Source of the DNA: a virus | Strand: one strand, 5' to 3' | DNA length: 21,843 bases | IMG/VR virus record: IMGVR_UViG_3300005537_000071 | Coordinates: 1-21,843 of that record | Shown: piece after piece, positions 1 through 8,545 of the stretch | Layout of the letters: each line of letters starts with the position of its first letter | Position numbering within the stretch: position 1 is the stretch's first letter | Translations under genes and position numbers: made by a program | The notes under the pieces: generated by a model | Database searches by the model: none | What the model saw: only the letters and a program-made list of their open reading frames with translations | What the model was told of the DNA's origin: nothing

Positions 1-1145
1 TCGGGCAGCACGGTGAACACCTGGGAGCCCGCGTTGCCGGTGGCTCCGACGTTGCTCTTGCGGGTGATGACCGTGTTGGTGCCGCCGTCCGACCATGCGG
101 CTGCCTGGCCCTGGAGCGTGCTGCCTGAGACCACCACGTTGGAGCTGGTGTCGATCTCGATGCCGTTGGCCGGGTAGGTCACCGCACTGTTGACACCCAC
201 CTCAACGTTGACCCCGGAGATGGTGATCGGAACTGTGCTGCCGGTGATCTTGATGCCGTTGTTGTTGGTGCCACCGAGACCGTCACCATGGAACTTGCCG
301 CCCGAGATGACGAGCCCACCGCCGTCTGTGGATTGCCCGGTGGCCGCGTGAATGCGGAAGCCCTCTGAGAAGTTCTTGTCTGTGGTGCAGCCGTTGAACA
401 CGACAGAGCCAGCTGAACCGGTGAGGTCAAAGCCACGGCCCGCGCTCGACCACTCGGCCCGGCAGGCGTTGAACACGCAGTTCGAGTTGTTCTGGAGCGC
501 GTAGTTGTTCGCGACGCTGGCGAAGGCCAAGCAGTTCGTGAGCGTGGTGTCCGTGAAGTTGATCATGTTGAAACCGGTGTTGGTGGCGAGGTTCGTCGTC
601 ACCCGGTTCCAACGCTGATGGTAGGGGAACGTTGCTGTGATGCCTGACTCGGCCTGGCTGATCGCGTGCACACCGTTGTGAGGGGCTGAGGCGATGTAGA
701 CGTCTTCCAGGTGGGTGTCGTACACTGGCCCCTGGTAGAAGATGCCGTTGAGGTTGGCGTTGCTGTTCTGGGAGCCGTCGATGTAGAAGTTCCGCAGCCC
801 ACTTGACTGAGCGGTCACCGACCAGCCGCCAGGCGTCTTCGACAGGAACGAGATGATGCCAGTCGATGAGCTCGGGGCCCAGCTCGCAGCCGCGATGATG
901 CGGGGCACAGTGGTTGGTAGGGTGCCGAGGTTCAGTGTGATCTGCGTCTGGCCGACCATCATGACGAACGGGGGCACGCTGATGGTCGAAGACACCAGGT
1001 ACTTCGCAGTGGGGAAGAACAGCGTGCCGCCCCCAGCAGTGTTCAGAGCCGCCAGGGCAGCGTTGATTGCCGCTGTGTCGTCTGTGACACCGTCCCCAAC
1101 GGCCCCGTAGTCCTGCGGTGTGACGTAACCTACGAGAAACGGCAT
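1..1145 (-). CDS. Tailspike / pectate-lyase-fold minor tail protein (partial)
   Basis: This is the N-terminal 381 complete codons of a gene that runs off the left edge; I read the frame through to position 3 and found no stop. Residues 10-30 (PQDYGAVGDGVTDDTAAINA) are the hallmark opening of the Pectate_lyase_3 family, the start of a right-handed beta helix. The rest is rich in short Asn/Gly/Val/Ile strands such as GIKITGS and GIEIDTS, as expected for helix rungs. Such proteins sit at the tail tip and bind or cleave host surface glycans. No catalytic residues can be assigned because the C-terminal part is missing. The ATG lies 2 nt after the stop of the preceding minor tail gene, with GGAG about 10 nt upstream. 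The fold call is strong; an enzymatic role is inferred. Confidence 0.85.
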   Translation of the reverse strand, partial: MPFLVGYVTPQDYGAVGDGVTDDTAAINAALAALNTAGGGTLFFPTAKYLVSSTISVPPFVMMVGQTQITLNLGTLPTTVPRIIAAASWAPSSSTGIISFLSKTPGGWSVTAQSSGLRNFYIDGSQNSNANLNGIFYQGPVYDTHLEDVYIASAPHNGVHAISQAESGITATFPYHQRWNRVTTNLATNTGFNMINFTDTTLTNCLAFASVANNYALQNNSNCVFNACRAEWSSAGRGFDLTGSAGSVVFNGCTTDKNFSEGFRIHAATGQSTDGGGLVISGGKFHGDGLGGTNNNGIKITGSTVPITISGVNVEVGVNSAVTYPANGIEIDTSSNVVVSGSTLQGQAAAWSDGGTNTVITRKSNVGATGNAGSQVFTVLP

Positions 1146-1147
1146 GG

Positions 1148-1903
1148 CTAGTTGACTCCCGTGAGGAACCCGTTAGTGTACGTAAGGTTCCGTGTGTTCT
1201 GAAGATTGCCTGGCGTGGTCTGCCCGACCGTGAATTCAGTGATCTGACTCAGCAACCCCTGGCTATTATAGCTCACCTGGATTGTTCGCGCCCCATTGTC
1301 CTCAATGATGAACTGGAGCTGACCAGCGCCTGTCAGGTCGGTGACCTGGAACATGAGGCTGTAGTTCTGAAGAGTCCAAGTGACACCATCAGGAGAGGTG
1401 GCAGCCCCTGTCGGCTGGTTGGACTGCTGCCAGACGTAGTAGTTGCCGCTGGTCCCCACCATCTCCACCACAATGTGGTAGAAGGCGTTGGGTGTCAGGC
1501 CGGTCACAGAGATCGGTACCGTCAGCCAGAAGGGGGCCGAGTAGACAGCTGTCTCGCTGACCGTGGCTGTGGCCAGCGCGGGCCCTGTGGGAAGACCACC
1601 AGCATCTGCGTAGATCTGAACGGTCAACGGGCTGATTGTCTGGGTGACCGGGGAACCGCCCACCGTGGACAACTGAATGTTGACGCCGCCGATGGTGCTC
1701 TGGGTAGCTCCTGTGGCGAAGATCTGGGACAGCCACTGGGAGGTGGTCGACTGGTAGGTTGCGATTCCCACAGCGTTCTGGCTCTGGATGGTGCCACCTG
1801 AGCGCAGGAATGTGACCGAGTGGGAGCCCAGAAACTGGTTGATCATACCAGCGTTGGCCCCTTGGCCAGCAACCGCAGCCCGCCAGTTCTGAGTCGCGTT
1901 CAC
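1148..1903 (-). CDS. Minor tail protein, beta-rich (251 aa)
   Basis: GTG start with GGGGTG six bases upstream, three bases after the previous gene's stop. The protein has almost no charged residues and is dominated by Ser, Thr, Gly, Val and aromatics, typical of fibre or baseplate-periphery proteins. Residues about 60-150 resemble a jelly-roll or lectin-like sandwich (LTVQIYADAGGLPTGPALAT, then FYHIVVEMVG). The C-terminal 60 residues (QVSYNSQGLLSQITEFTVG, then RNLTYTNGFLTGV) look like the short terminal module seen on many actinophage minor tail proteins. Its place between the tail hub group and the tailspike fits a receptor-binding or tailspike-anchoring role. No enzyme motif is visible. Exact function is not known. 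Confidence 0.75.
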   Translation of the reverse strand: MNATQNWRAAVAGQGANAGMINQFLGSHSVTFLRSGGTIQSQNAVGIATYQSTTSQWLSQIFATGATQSTIGGVNIQLSTVGGSPVTQTISPLTVQIYADAGGLPTGPALATATVSETAVYSAPFWLTVPISVTGLTPNAFYHIVVEMVGTSGNYYVWQQSNQPTGAATSPDGVTWTLQNYSLMFQVTDLTGAGQLQFIIEDNGARTIQVSYNSQGLLSQITEFTVGQTTPGNLQNTRNLTYTNGFLTGVN

Positions 1904-1906
1904 AGG

Positions 1907-2479
1907 CTACACCCCGGCCAGCTGGAAAGTCGCCTGCAAGATCATTGTATTGGGGTTCGACACTGTGACAGTGGGCGTGAACACCCAATGGTCGAGCAGG
2001 GTTCCGGCTGTGGCGACCGTGGAGCCGTTGGCCGACCCGTTGGCAAAGACCCCGGCCTCACCCACCGTGTAACTGGTAGCCGGTGTGGCGAAGTAGAACG
2101 TCCAGATGACCTGCGCGTTGATCGTGGGCGTCGCCGGTGTGGAACTGCCAGCCCCCACTGTGACACGGGCCAGCTCTGCTGTCAACAGGGTGTCAGCCGC
2201 TGTGGCGGGGGTGGTTCCCGAGCCGATGGCCCCATAGAGAGGAGTCAGATAGGTGGCTGAGGGAATGCCCAGTGAGGCCGCCTGATCCTGCACACCGGAC
2301 CACACCAGAGCGTTGACGAGGGCTGTGAGACCCGCCGTGCACATGGTGTTGTCGCCCTCGCGCTTGTCGACCACATTGCCATCTGGGTCGACCACTGTCA
2401 AAGACAAACGACCGTTGATGGCCAGCAGCCCCGACGCTTCCAGCTTTGTCGAGTCTACGCCCATACTGACATTCCCCAT
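1907..2479 (-). CDS. Minor tail protein (190 aa)
   Basis: Hydrophilic, beta-rich protein. It has a recurring phage tail-fibre layout: a sheet-forming start (LSLTVVDPDGNVVD), then NTMCTAGLTALVNAL, then a Gly/Thr loop (YGAIGSGTTPATAADT), then TAELARVTV, a WTFYF strand and a VGEAGVFA segment. This resembles the 'G-T-G-T-T-P ... D-T-x-L ... E-x-x-R ... EAGLF' pattern of minor tail proteins, recalled from family knowledge. The start is ambiguous. ATG 2479 overlaps the upstream gene by 25 bases and has AGGA only 2 nt away. ATG 2464 (MGVDSTKLEAS) has GGGGA 8 nt upstream and may be the true start. It sits between a 69-residue protein and the 251-residue minor tail protein. Confidence 0.75.
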   Translation of the reverse strand: MGNVSMGVDSTKLEASGLLAINGRLSLTVVDPDGNVVDKREGDNTMCTAGLTALVNALVWSGVQDQAASLGIPSATYLTPLYGAIGSGTTPATAADTLLTAELARVTVGAGSSTPATPTINAQVIWTFYFATPATSYTVGEAGVFANGSANGSTVATAGTLLDHWVFTPTVTVSNPNTMILQATFQLAGV

Positions 2480-2664
2480 GTTCCTGCGTCCCAGTTGGGA
2501 TTCGACGTGACTGTGGCGGTGACCTTGTCAGACATGATCGCCTGCTCGTTGGTCGGGTTGAAGAACCCCTGAAGAGGGACGATCGAGCCCTGCGTCTGGT
2601 CGGTGTTCTGGTTGAGCTGCCCCAGAATATCCTGGAGTGTGTACGGACGGACTGTTCCCGCCAC
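2455..2664 (-). CDS. Small tail-module protein (69 aa)
   Basis: GTG start preceded by a full AGGAGG five bases away, the best ribosome site in the tail-tip block; this is why I accept so short a gene. The protein has a Gln/Asn-rich amphipathic start (YTLQDILGQLNQNTDQTQG) followed by SIVPLQGFFNPT and a Trp-containing end. Its end overlaps the next gene's start. It follows the tail hub by nine bases. I do not recognise a family. A small tail-tip accessory or chaperone role is only inferred from position. Confidence 0.7.
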   Translation of the reverse strand: MAGTVRPYTLQDILGQLNQNTDQTQGSIVPLQGFFNPTNEQAIMSDKVTATVTSNPNWDAGTWGMSVWA

Positions 2665-2673
2665 GTCTGCCTC

Positions 2674-4113
2674 CTAGATCCTGATGGCCTTGATCTGACA
2701 CTGCCGGTAACCACCCTGGATGAACTGGATCGAGTTGCCGATCACGATGAAGGTGGCGTTCGTGAGGCCCCAGCTGTAGTTGTTCCGATCGTCTGGCACC
2801 AGCGAATTGGTCAGAGTGAACGTCTGACCTGCTCGAATCCACCCCAGCCAGTCAGGTGACGTTGTGAAGGTGAAGCGGTCGACCACGGTCGCGTATTCCT
2901 GCTGCTGGCGGAATGCGATGGCCTGAGCCATGTTGACGGTGGTCAGGGATGTGTCGGAGATGTATTCAGCGAAAACGCCGTGGTTGGGGCCAGTGTAGAG
3001 CTGTTGACTGGCGATGTCGTTGGCCTGGGCGATGATCGGAATCTGGTAATCGTACCAGATCTTGATGGTGCCACCCGAAGGCACGTGGCCGACTGGCGCA
3101 TTCAGGAACCAGGCTCCGATTGCGTTCTGGGCCACGATCCATGTTGGGGTGGTGTCGCCTGGGGCCGGGGTGAACGAACCACCCGCCTGAACGACCGCCA
3201 CGGCCTGCTGCACTGTGCCCAGCTTGACGACGGGTGTTCCTGACACAGTATACCGCAATGGGTAGGCCAGCGAGCCCGCGTTGAAGGTGTCGGTGGGCTT
3301 GTCGATCTTGGCGTTGCCATACTTGACGATCTGAGTAGCGCCCTGAACCAGGATGCGGTTTCGAACGCTCGCGCCATCCCACTCGTAGCTGAACGAGTTG
3401 TTGAAGAGCATGTGCCCTTCGGTCAGGTTGGGCGTAGACGAAGCAGAGTAACTCAGACTTGTCGTGAAATTGACTCCAGACTTCTGCGCCGTGGTCTGAT
3501 CGAAGAAGTGGAGGTTCAAATTTTCGTCTACGAACCATCCATAGGGAGTCACCAACGAGGCCAGCTTGGCCAGCTTGCGCCAGGCGTCGCTGAGCGTCGA
3601 ATAGTTCAGCACGAAGGACTGGATCAGGGGCGCAGTGGTGACAAAGCCGGGCTGACCACCAGTGGACTTACCAGTCTGAATGGCCTTGATGCCGCAGTTG
3701 GCCTGCTGAGTCAGACTGACGATGATCTCGTCGATGGTCTTGCCGATGAAGGTGCCCTGCACGATGGCGTTGTCGGCGTAGAACGTGTAGTCTGTGCAAC
3801 TCAGGGTCCACTCGTTGCGGTTGATCTCCGAGTTGAGCTGAACATCTGTGACGACGCCCGCGAACAGGTTCTGGTTGGCCGTGTGGTCGAAGAACTGGAT
3901 CTGGCTGAGAGCCTTGATCACGAAGTTGGGGGTAGTCCGGCCCGAGTAGTCGTCCACGACCACGAACGAGGCCGTGTCGCCCTGACGACCGAAATTCTGT
4001 GTGATAGAGGGCGCGGTTGAGCCACCCCATGCCAGGTTGTTCGAGAAGTCGGTCTGCGAGCCACCTGGCGGGGTGATCTTGAATGAGATGTTCGGTACGG
4101 GGATGATCGACAT
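2674..4113 (-). CDS. Tail hub / baseplate protein (Tal/gp27-like, 479 aa)
   Basis: It starts three bases after the tape-measure stop, the usual place for a distal tail or hub protein. Residues 1-130 form a beta domain with the pattern 'FFDHTANQNLFAGVVTDVQ ... EWTLSCTDYTFYADN'. Phage hub proteins use this pattern to describe how a local frame is modified. Residues about 185-225 (LSDAWRKLAKL, TPYGWFVDENLNLHFFD) match the central hub motif seen in siphophage Tal and gp44/gp27-like proteins. The C-terminal third has AIAFRQQQEYATVVDRFTF and a conserved-looking WLGWIRAGQTFTL. It probably caps the tail tube and carries the fibres. No lysozyme or peptidase domain is visible. Family placement comes from motif recognition, not a search. 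Confidence 0.75.
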   Translation of the reverse strand: MSIIPVPNISFKITPPGGSQTDFSNNLAWGGSTAPSITQNFGRQGDTASFVVVDDYSGRTTPNFVIKALSQIQFFDHTANQNLFAGVVTDVQLNSEINRNEWTLSCTDYTFYADNAIVQGTFIGKTIDEIIVSLTQQANCGIKAIQTGKSTGGQPGFVTTAPLIQSFVLNYSTLSDAWRKLAKLASLVTPYGWFVDENLNLHFFDQTTAQKSGVNFTTSLSYSASSTPNLTEGHMLFNNSFSYEWDGASVRNRILVQGATQIVKYGNAKIDKPTDTFNAGSLAYPLRYTVSGTPVVKLGTVQQAVAVVQAGGSFTPAPGDTTPTWIVAQNAIGAWFLNAPVGHVPSGGTIKIWYDYQIPIIAQANDIASQQLYTGPNHGVFAEYISDTSLTTVNMAQAIAFRQQQEYATVVDRFTFTTSPDWLGWIRAGQTFTLTNSLVPDDRNNYSWGLTNATFIVIGNSIQFIQGGYRQCQIKAIRI

Positions 4114-4116
4114 CGA

Positions 4117-7100
4117 CTAGTGGAACCTCACTCCGGCCTGCGGTAGGATCTTGGTGGCGATGGCACTGCCCAGCTTGTTGGTCAGGTCCTCCATACCGCG
4201 ATCACCCGCCACCACAGCTCCTCGGAGATCGACGTTCAGATTGATCTGGCCCCCGCCACCCGAGTTGACACCCAGGCCAAGACCGGTACCATAGACAGAG
4301 CCAGCCTGGCCCATGCCCTCGACACCGAGGTTGACCGCGCCTCGCACACCGATAGCCTGCGGGAGAGCACCAGCCATCTTCTTGACAGCATCGACAGCCT
4401 TCTGCGTGTGGGCGGTGACACCAACAGCAACACCGTGAGGAATCCACTGGCCGACCTGGTTGGCGAATTCCTTTGACGGGGAGCCGATGCCCAGGATACT
4501 CTTGGCAGCCTTGAGCGCCCCGTTGGCCAGGTTCTCCAGAGTGCTGAACAACCAGCTGGCAGCGTTCTCGATACCGTTAATGATACCAGTAACAATGTTG
4601 TGGCCGATGTCGACAAACCAGGAGGCGACGCCATTGAGCCAGTTCAACACCTTGTTGAAGGCACCCGAGATCGTGTTCCAGACGCCACTGGCAAAGCCGC
4701 CCAGCCAGTTCCAGGCGGCCTGAAGAGGCTGAATGATGGCGTCCTTGATGAAGTTCCAAGCAATCTTGGCACCTCGGACCAAGCCATCCCACAGAGCGCT
4801 CAGACTACGGACCAGAATGTCCCAGCCCGCCTTGAGCATGCTCCACAGAAACTTCATTGGTGTGATCACGAACAACTGGATCTGAGACCACGCGACCTGA
4901 GCGGCCATCTTGATTCCGTCCCAGATGACGCCGAGGAAGTCCTTGATCCCGGTCCACACCACGTTGACAACGTCCGTGATCTCTGAGTGGAAGTGATTCC
5001 ACATGCCGATCAGAAGGGCGATGGGGGTGGCGAAGATCAACAGAAGCAGCGGCCACCACTTCTTGAAGAAGTCGGAAATGCCGTTCCACACTGTGGTAAT
5101 CAGACTGACGATGCCGTTCCAGACACCTACGAAGAAGTCAGCCAGCGCCTTGACACCGGTCTTGATTCCGTTCCAGACCGTGTTGACGAAGTCGCGGAAC
5201 CAGGCAAAGTGGTTGTAGGCGTAGATAATCGCGGCTACCAGGGCGACGATTCCAGCGATGATCATGATCAGCGGGAAGTTGTCCATGGCCACGTTCAAGA
5301 GCCACTGTACACCAGCCCAGACCTTGGCCGCACCTGAGGCGATGGTCGACCAGATCTCCCAACCCTTGACCGCCTCCGTCGCTGTCGTGATGACACCTGA
5401 AACAGCCGACCAGCTGCTGGCGATCTTCTCACCGATGGCCCAGCCCTTAAGAGCGGCCGAGATCCCGGAAATCATCTCCTTGGTGCCCTTGAACAGGTTG
5501 AACAGGCCCAACGTAGTCTTCAGAGCGACACCGACCACACCAAGGCTCAGGCCGACTCCCATAAGGATTTCGGTCAACTTCTGGTGATGCTCGATCAGAT
5601 TGGCCAGCTCGGTCAACCAGGGCGAAATCATCTTGACGATGGTGACCACGGCCGGAATCAAAGCGGTGCCCAGTTGAATCGTAGCCGCGTTAAAAGCCTG
5701 CTTGGCCTGAGCCATCTTGAAGTTGAGGGTCTCCTGAGTGGCAGCCCAGCCCTGAATCTGGCCGTTGGCCTTACCACCCGCTGCTGCGGCCTCGTTGGTG
5801 ATCTCTGTCCACTTCTGGGAGTGCTGACCGCCCAACAACAGAGCTGTGTTCAGGGAGGTTGAGTCACCGTAGGCACTCTTCAGCAGAGCGTCGAAGTTGG
5901 CGAATCCGGGCTTACCGGCCTTGAGCGCGTCGTTGAAGCCACTGGACGCCTTCATCAGGGCCAGGAACTGGGTCGCCTGAATGCCTGACTGGGCCCCCAT
6001 AGCGCGCGCGGCCTTGGTGTAAGCTGTCTGGCCGATGGCCCCGCTCTGGAACTCCTGAGCCAGGTTACGAGCCTGCGGGGTCATGTTCTGGAGCATGGTC
6101 GTCAGGGAGGCGGCAGCGTCCTGAGAATGCTTGAACGTGTCGATGACAACCTGGCCAGACGGCCCCACATGCTGCTCGGCCGTCTTGGTGATCAGGTCGA
6201 GGGCAGCGTGGAGACCACCAGGACCTGACATGGCGTCAGCGACATTCTTCTGGGTGATGCCCATCTGGTTCCAGGTCGACAACATGGTGGAAGTCGGACC
6301 CGAAATGTGCTGGATCGTGTGCGAAAGATCCTGAGTGGCCTGGTTGGCCGACATACCCTGCTGGGTCATGACCGCCAGAGCACCAGCCACCTGCGGCAGC
6401 TTGATGCCCATAGACGAGGCGATCGGCAGCACGGTCGACAGCGAGCTGGCCAGGTTCTGGAAGCTCATACCACCACGCTCGACCGCCACACCAAGGACGT
6501 TCGACACCTGTGTGGCGTCACCAGCGCTCTTACCGTAGGCGTTCATGGTGTTGGCCAGAGCCGTTGCCACGGTGCCCAGGTCAGCCATGTGGGCCTTGGC
6601 AATTTCGGCCGCAGCCTGAACAGCCTGAGTCGACATCTTCACGTCACCCAAGCGGGAGTTGACGTTGAAGAACGCGGTCGACAAATCCTTGGTCGCAGTG
6701 CCTGTGTCGACAGACATCTTCAGCAGACTTGACCGGACACCGTCAATCTGGTTCTGCTGAACGCCTGCGCCAGAGACCAGAACCTGAGTCTGGGCCTGGA
6801 AGTCACCAGCCATCTTGACAGAATAGCCCGACGCCATCGCCGTGGCCACACCGACACCGATCATCGCAGTGGCAGAGGTGTCCAGAGCTGTGTGCACAGC
6901 GTTGCTGTTGGCTGTGACTTCCTTCGAGGCAGCCGCCTGGCCTAGCTGGGCGTCACGAAGATTACCGGTGGCGATGGTGTTGTCAATCTGGGCCCGACGC
7001 AGACGTGCCTGAGCAGCGGCCGTGGTGTCAGTTGCCTTGCCGTTTTCGTCGAGTGAAGCAGCCAGCTCGATTTGAGCGTCTCGCAGAGCCTTGGATGTGT

Positions 7101-7341
7101 CGTAGGCTTCTGTTTGAGCTGTGGCCAACTTGGCCTCAGCGTTGGACAGACGTTCGGCCGCTGTCGCTCCCTCCAGCAGTCCGGCATCCTGGAGCTTACT
7201 GGATTCTGCTGCGGCTGCGCCAGCGGCCTTGAACGCGTCGGCTACCTTACCGATAGACCCGAAGATGTTGCCCAGCATGCCGCTCGCGCGGTCCTCGGCC
7301 TCAATGATGGCGAGAACTGTGAGGGCTTCGATGTTGGCCAT
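4117..7341 (-). CDS. Tape measure protein (1074 aa)
   Basis: The longest gene in the window, placed just after the tail assembly chaperone pair. The N-terminal 150 residues are Ala-rich and helical (coiled-coil-like). Residues about 215-350 contain the PhageMin_Tail-type core, with TATKDLSTAFFNVNSRLGD, LANTMNAYG, and MTQQGMSANQATQDLS. Two hydrophobic stretches lie at about residues 685-710 (FPLIMIIAGIVALVAAIIYA) and 760-780 (WPLLLLIFATPIALLIGMW). They are followed by repeated short 'VWNGI'/'WDGI'-type units, as expected for a protein that enters the host membrane on ejection. The C-terminus is Gly-rich (GLGLGVNSGGGG) and ends in a short amphipathic segment. It sets tail length; about 0.15 nm per residue would give roughly 160 nm, which is inference. 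No lytic transglycosylase or peptidase motif was seen. Confidence 0.95.
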   Translation of the reverse strand: MANIEALTVLAIIEAEDRASGMLGNIFGSIGKVADAFKAAGAAAAESSKLQDAGLLEGATAAERLSNAEAKLATAQTEAYDTSKALRDAQIELAASLDENGKATDTTAAAQARLRRAQIDNTIATGNLRDAQLGQAAASKEVTANSNAVHTALDTSATAMIGVGVATAMASGYSVKMAGDFQAQTQVLVSGAGVQQNQIDGVRSSLLKMSVDTGTATKDLSTAFFNVNSRLGDVKMSTQAVQAAAEIAKAHMADLGTVATALANTMNAYGKSAGDATQVSNVLGVAVERGGMSFQNLASSLSTVLPIASSMGIKLPQVAGALAVMTQQGMSANQATQDLSHTIQHISGPTSTMLSTWNQMGITQKNVADAMSGPGGLHAALDLITKTAEQHVGPSGQVVIDTFKHSQDAAASLTTMLQNMTPQARNLAQEFQSGAIGQTAYTKAARAMGAQSGIQATQFLALMKASSGFNDALKAGKPGFANFDALLKSAYGDSTSLNTALLLGGQHSQKWTEITNEAAAAGGKANGQIQGWAATQETLNFKMAQAKQAFNAATIQLGTALIPAVVTIVKMISPWLTELANLIEHHQKLTEILMGVGLSLGVVGVALKTTLGLFNLFKGTKEMISGISAALKGWAIGEKIASSWSAVSGVITTATEAVKGWEIWSTIASGAAKVWAGVQWLLNVAMDNFPLIMIIAGIVALVAAIIYAYNHFAWFRDFVNTVWNGIKTGVKALADFFVGVWNGIVSLITTVWNGISDFFKKWWPLLLLIFATPIALLIGMWNHFHSEITDVVNVVWTGIKDFLGVIWDGIKMAAQVAWSQIQLFVITPMKFLWSMLKAGWDILVRSLSALWDGLVRGAKIAWNFIKDAIIQPLQAAWNWLGGFASGVWNTISGAFNKVLNWLNGVASWFVDIGHNIVTGIINGIENAASWLFSTLENLANGALKAAKSILGIGSPSKEFANQVGQWIPHGVAVGVTAHTQKAVDAVKKMAGALPQAIGVRGAVNLGVEGMGQAGSVYGTGLGLGVNSGGGGQINLNVDLRGAVVAGDRGMEDLTNKLGSAIATKILPQAGVRFH

Positions 7342-7349
7342 CTGGTAGG

Positions 7350-7592
7350 CTATCCTCGGGTGCTAGGGCCGGAACCTCGGTGGTTCTGCTTGGCCTGGTC
7401 TGCTGCTTCCTTGCGTTGGATCATCTCGATGAAGAAGCAGTAGTCCTTGATCTCCTGCGCAGGGCGGTCGGCCAATTCTTCCCTACGCAGTCCTAGCCTC
7501 TTGAAGAACTCCATCTCCGTGAGGAATGTGCCGAGCGAGGGAACCCCTTCAGCCGTTGCCCCCATGTTGATGACGGCAGAGACCCTACTCAC
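7350..7592 (-). CDS. Tail assembly chaperone, downstream (T-like) frame (80 aa)
   Basis: This short frame follows the 121-residue chaperone and precedes the tape measure, the classic position of the frameshifted chaperone extension. It contains TEMEFFKRLGLRREELADRP and a FFIEMIQRKEAADQAKQ segment, like the C-terminal part of many siphophage chaperones. The only start is GTG 7592 inside the 8-nt overlap GTGAGTAG. The nearest SD-like GAGGAG is about 13 nt away, too far to be convincing. It is therefore more likely expressed as an extension of the upstream gene by +1 frameshifting at TTTC (7596-7593), giving a 199-residue fusion. That mechanism is inferred. Confidence 0.8.
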   Translation of the reverse strand: MSRVSAVINMGATAEGVPSLGTFLTEMEFFKRLGLRREELADRPAQEIKDYCFFIEMIQRKEAADQAKQNHRGSGPSTRG

Positions 7593-7950
7593 GAAAGTCG
7601 ATCTGCTCCTCAGAGCTCCGTTCCGGAGTGGAGTTGCGCTCTGAGACCTGCTGCCACAACTCGTTGAAGACGGGGATCGGCAGCCGCTGGACAGACTGCA
7701 TGCTGATCGGTAGGATCTGTCCGTCCTCGTCGTCCAGGTTCCACTGGTCGATGGAGGCGAATACCATGTGCTTCCGGTAGCTTGCCACGTCAGGGCGAGC
7801 CTCAGGAGACCCCGCCACGGTGACCATCTTCATGAGCGCCTTCTCGGCCTGCTCCTGGCCACCCTGCGTGATGTACTTCTTGAGGTCGACCCAGTAACCG
7901 CCGTCGAACTCGACCCGGTAAGTGCCGGTGTATGCTGAAAGGAAACCCAT
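7585..7950 (-). CDS. Tail assembly chaperone, upstream (G-like) frame (121 aa)
   Basis: I place the start at ATG 7950 (MGFLSAYTGTYRVEFDGGYW), with AGGTG eight bases upstream; the frame is open further upstream but that part overlaps the HNH gene. The protein has YWVDLKKYITQGGQEQAEKA near the start, a frequent theme in chaperones and tail proteins that describes a substrate-like sheet. An acidic end (SERNSTPERSSEEQIDFRE) follows. It binds the tape measure before tail tube polymerisation in related phages. Its stop overlaps the next frame. It follows the HNH gene, so the usual tail-tube/chaperone adjacency is interrupted here. Confidence 0.8.
   Translation of the reverse strand: MGFLSAYTGTYRVEFDGGYWVDLKKYITQGGQEQAEKALMKMVTVAGSPEARPDVASYRKHMVFASIDQWNLDDEDGQILPISMQSVQRLPIPVFNELWQQVSERNSTPERSSEEQIDFRE
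7593..7596 (-). other. Candidate +1 frameshift site TTTC in chaperone overlap
   Basis: On the minus strand the upstream frame reads GAC TTT CGT GAG TAG. A Phe tRNA on TTT (7596-7594) could slip forward to TTC, after which GTG AGT AGG is read in the downstream frame. The offset between the two frames is exactly +1. The pairing is favourable because the Phe anticodon GAA matches TTC better than TTT. The downstream frame has no convincing ribosome site of its own. No pseudoknot was modelled. Confidence 0.45.
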
Positions 7951-7969
7951 GGTACTCGCACCTATGTTT

Positions 7970-8545
7970 CTATGACTTGGACTTACGGTTGTACTTGTCA
8001 AGGGTAATTCTACGGCAAACCCAGCACTTGCGACCACCTGACGGAGTGAAGAAGTACGTTCCCTCCGACTGCCAGTCGTGTCCGTTAATGCAGAGAGGTC
8101 GGTTGAACACTTCTTCGGCCTGCCTACGCATGTGCTCTTGGTGAGTGACCGGGTCTAGATGCTCAGGGTTGACGCATTTCCGGTTCTTACACAAGTGATC
8201 AAGCTCAAGCTCTGAGATGTCCTCGGTTCGAAGGAGCTCGAAAGAGAACCGGTGAGCTGACACATTCTTGGGATGCAACTTGAAAAGGCCGTATCCCAAC
8301 CGATTGAGTCCGCTATCCCAGTCCCAACAAGGGGCCAGAGGTTCGCCCGTTATATAGTTGTCATGCGAAGGGCCCTGCTTGTTGACCTTTTGCCAGAAGC
8401 GATTGGTCGGATCACCACCGTAAGAACGAGGAGTTCTCCCTGACTGAACACGCTCAGTCATGTACTGAGTCATGTAGTGGCTGCTGCAAAGTCCCTTGGC
8501 TTTGACCTTGGATTCACACTTGGAACAGGTGCTAGGGGTTGTCAT
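7970..8545 (-). CDS. HNH homing-type endonuclease (191 aa)
   Basis: Residues 114-140 carry the HNH core: LDHLCKNRKCVNPEHLDPVT. D116/H117, N126 and H129 are the metal and catalytic positions, and C119/C124 are structural. An upstream SAHRFSFELL (H98) fits the HNH_3 arrangement. An N-terminal C7-C10-C20-H23 cluster and a C-terminal LCINGHDW ... CWVC cluster (C152, C174, C177) look like added zinc fingers for DNA binding. The gene stands alone between the major tail and chaperone genes, and its base composition is visibly more A+T rich than its neighbours. There is no good SD before the ATG. It probably cleaves DNA to spread itself or to exclude rivals; it is not needed for virion assembly. No intron was identified. 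Confidence 0.9.
   Translation of the reverse strand: MTTPSTCSKCESKVKAKGLCSSHYMTQYMTERVQSGRTPRSYGGDPTNRFWQKVNKQGPSHDNYITGEPLAPCWDWDSGLNRLGYGLFKLHPKNVSAHRFSFELLRTEDISELELDHLCKNRKCVNPEHLDPVTHQEHMRRQAEEVFNRPLCINGHDWQSEGTYFFTPSGGRKCWVCRRITLDKYNRKSKS

Noticed and set aside
7951-8037. ATG/GTG 8037 as start of the first chaperone gene
   Set aside because: It would overlap the HNH coding region and add 29 residues unrelated to chaperones. ATG 7950 has its own upstream AGGTG.
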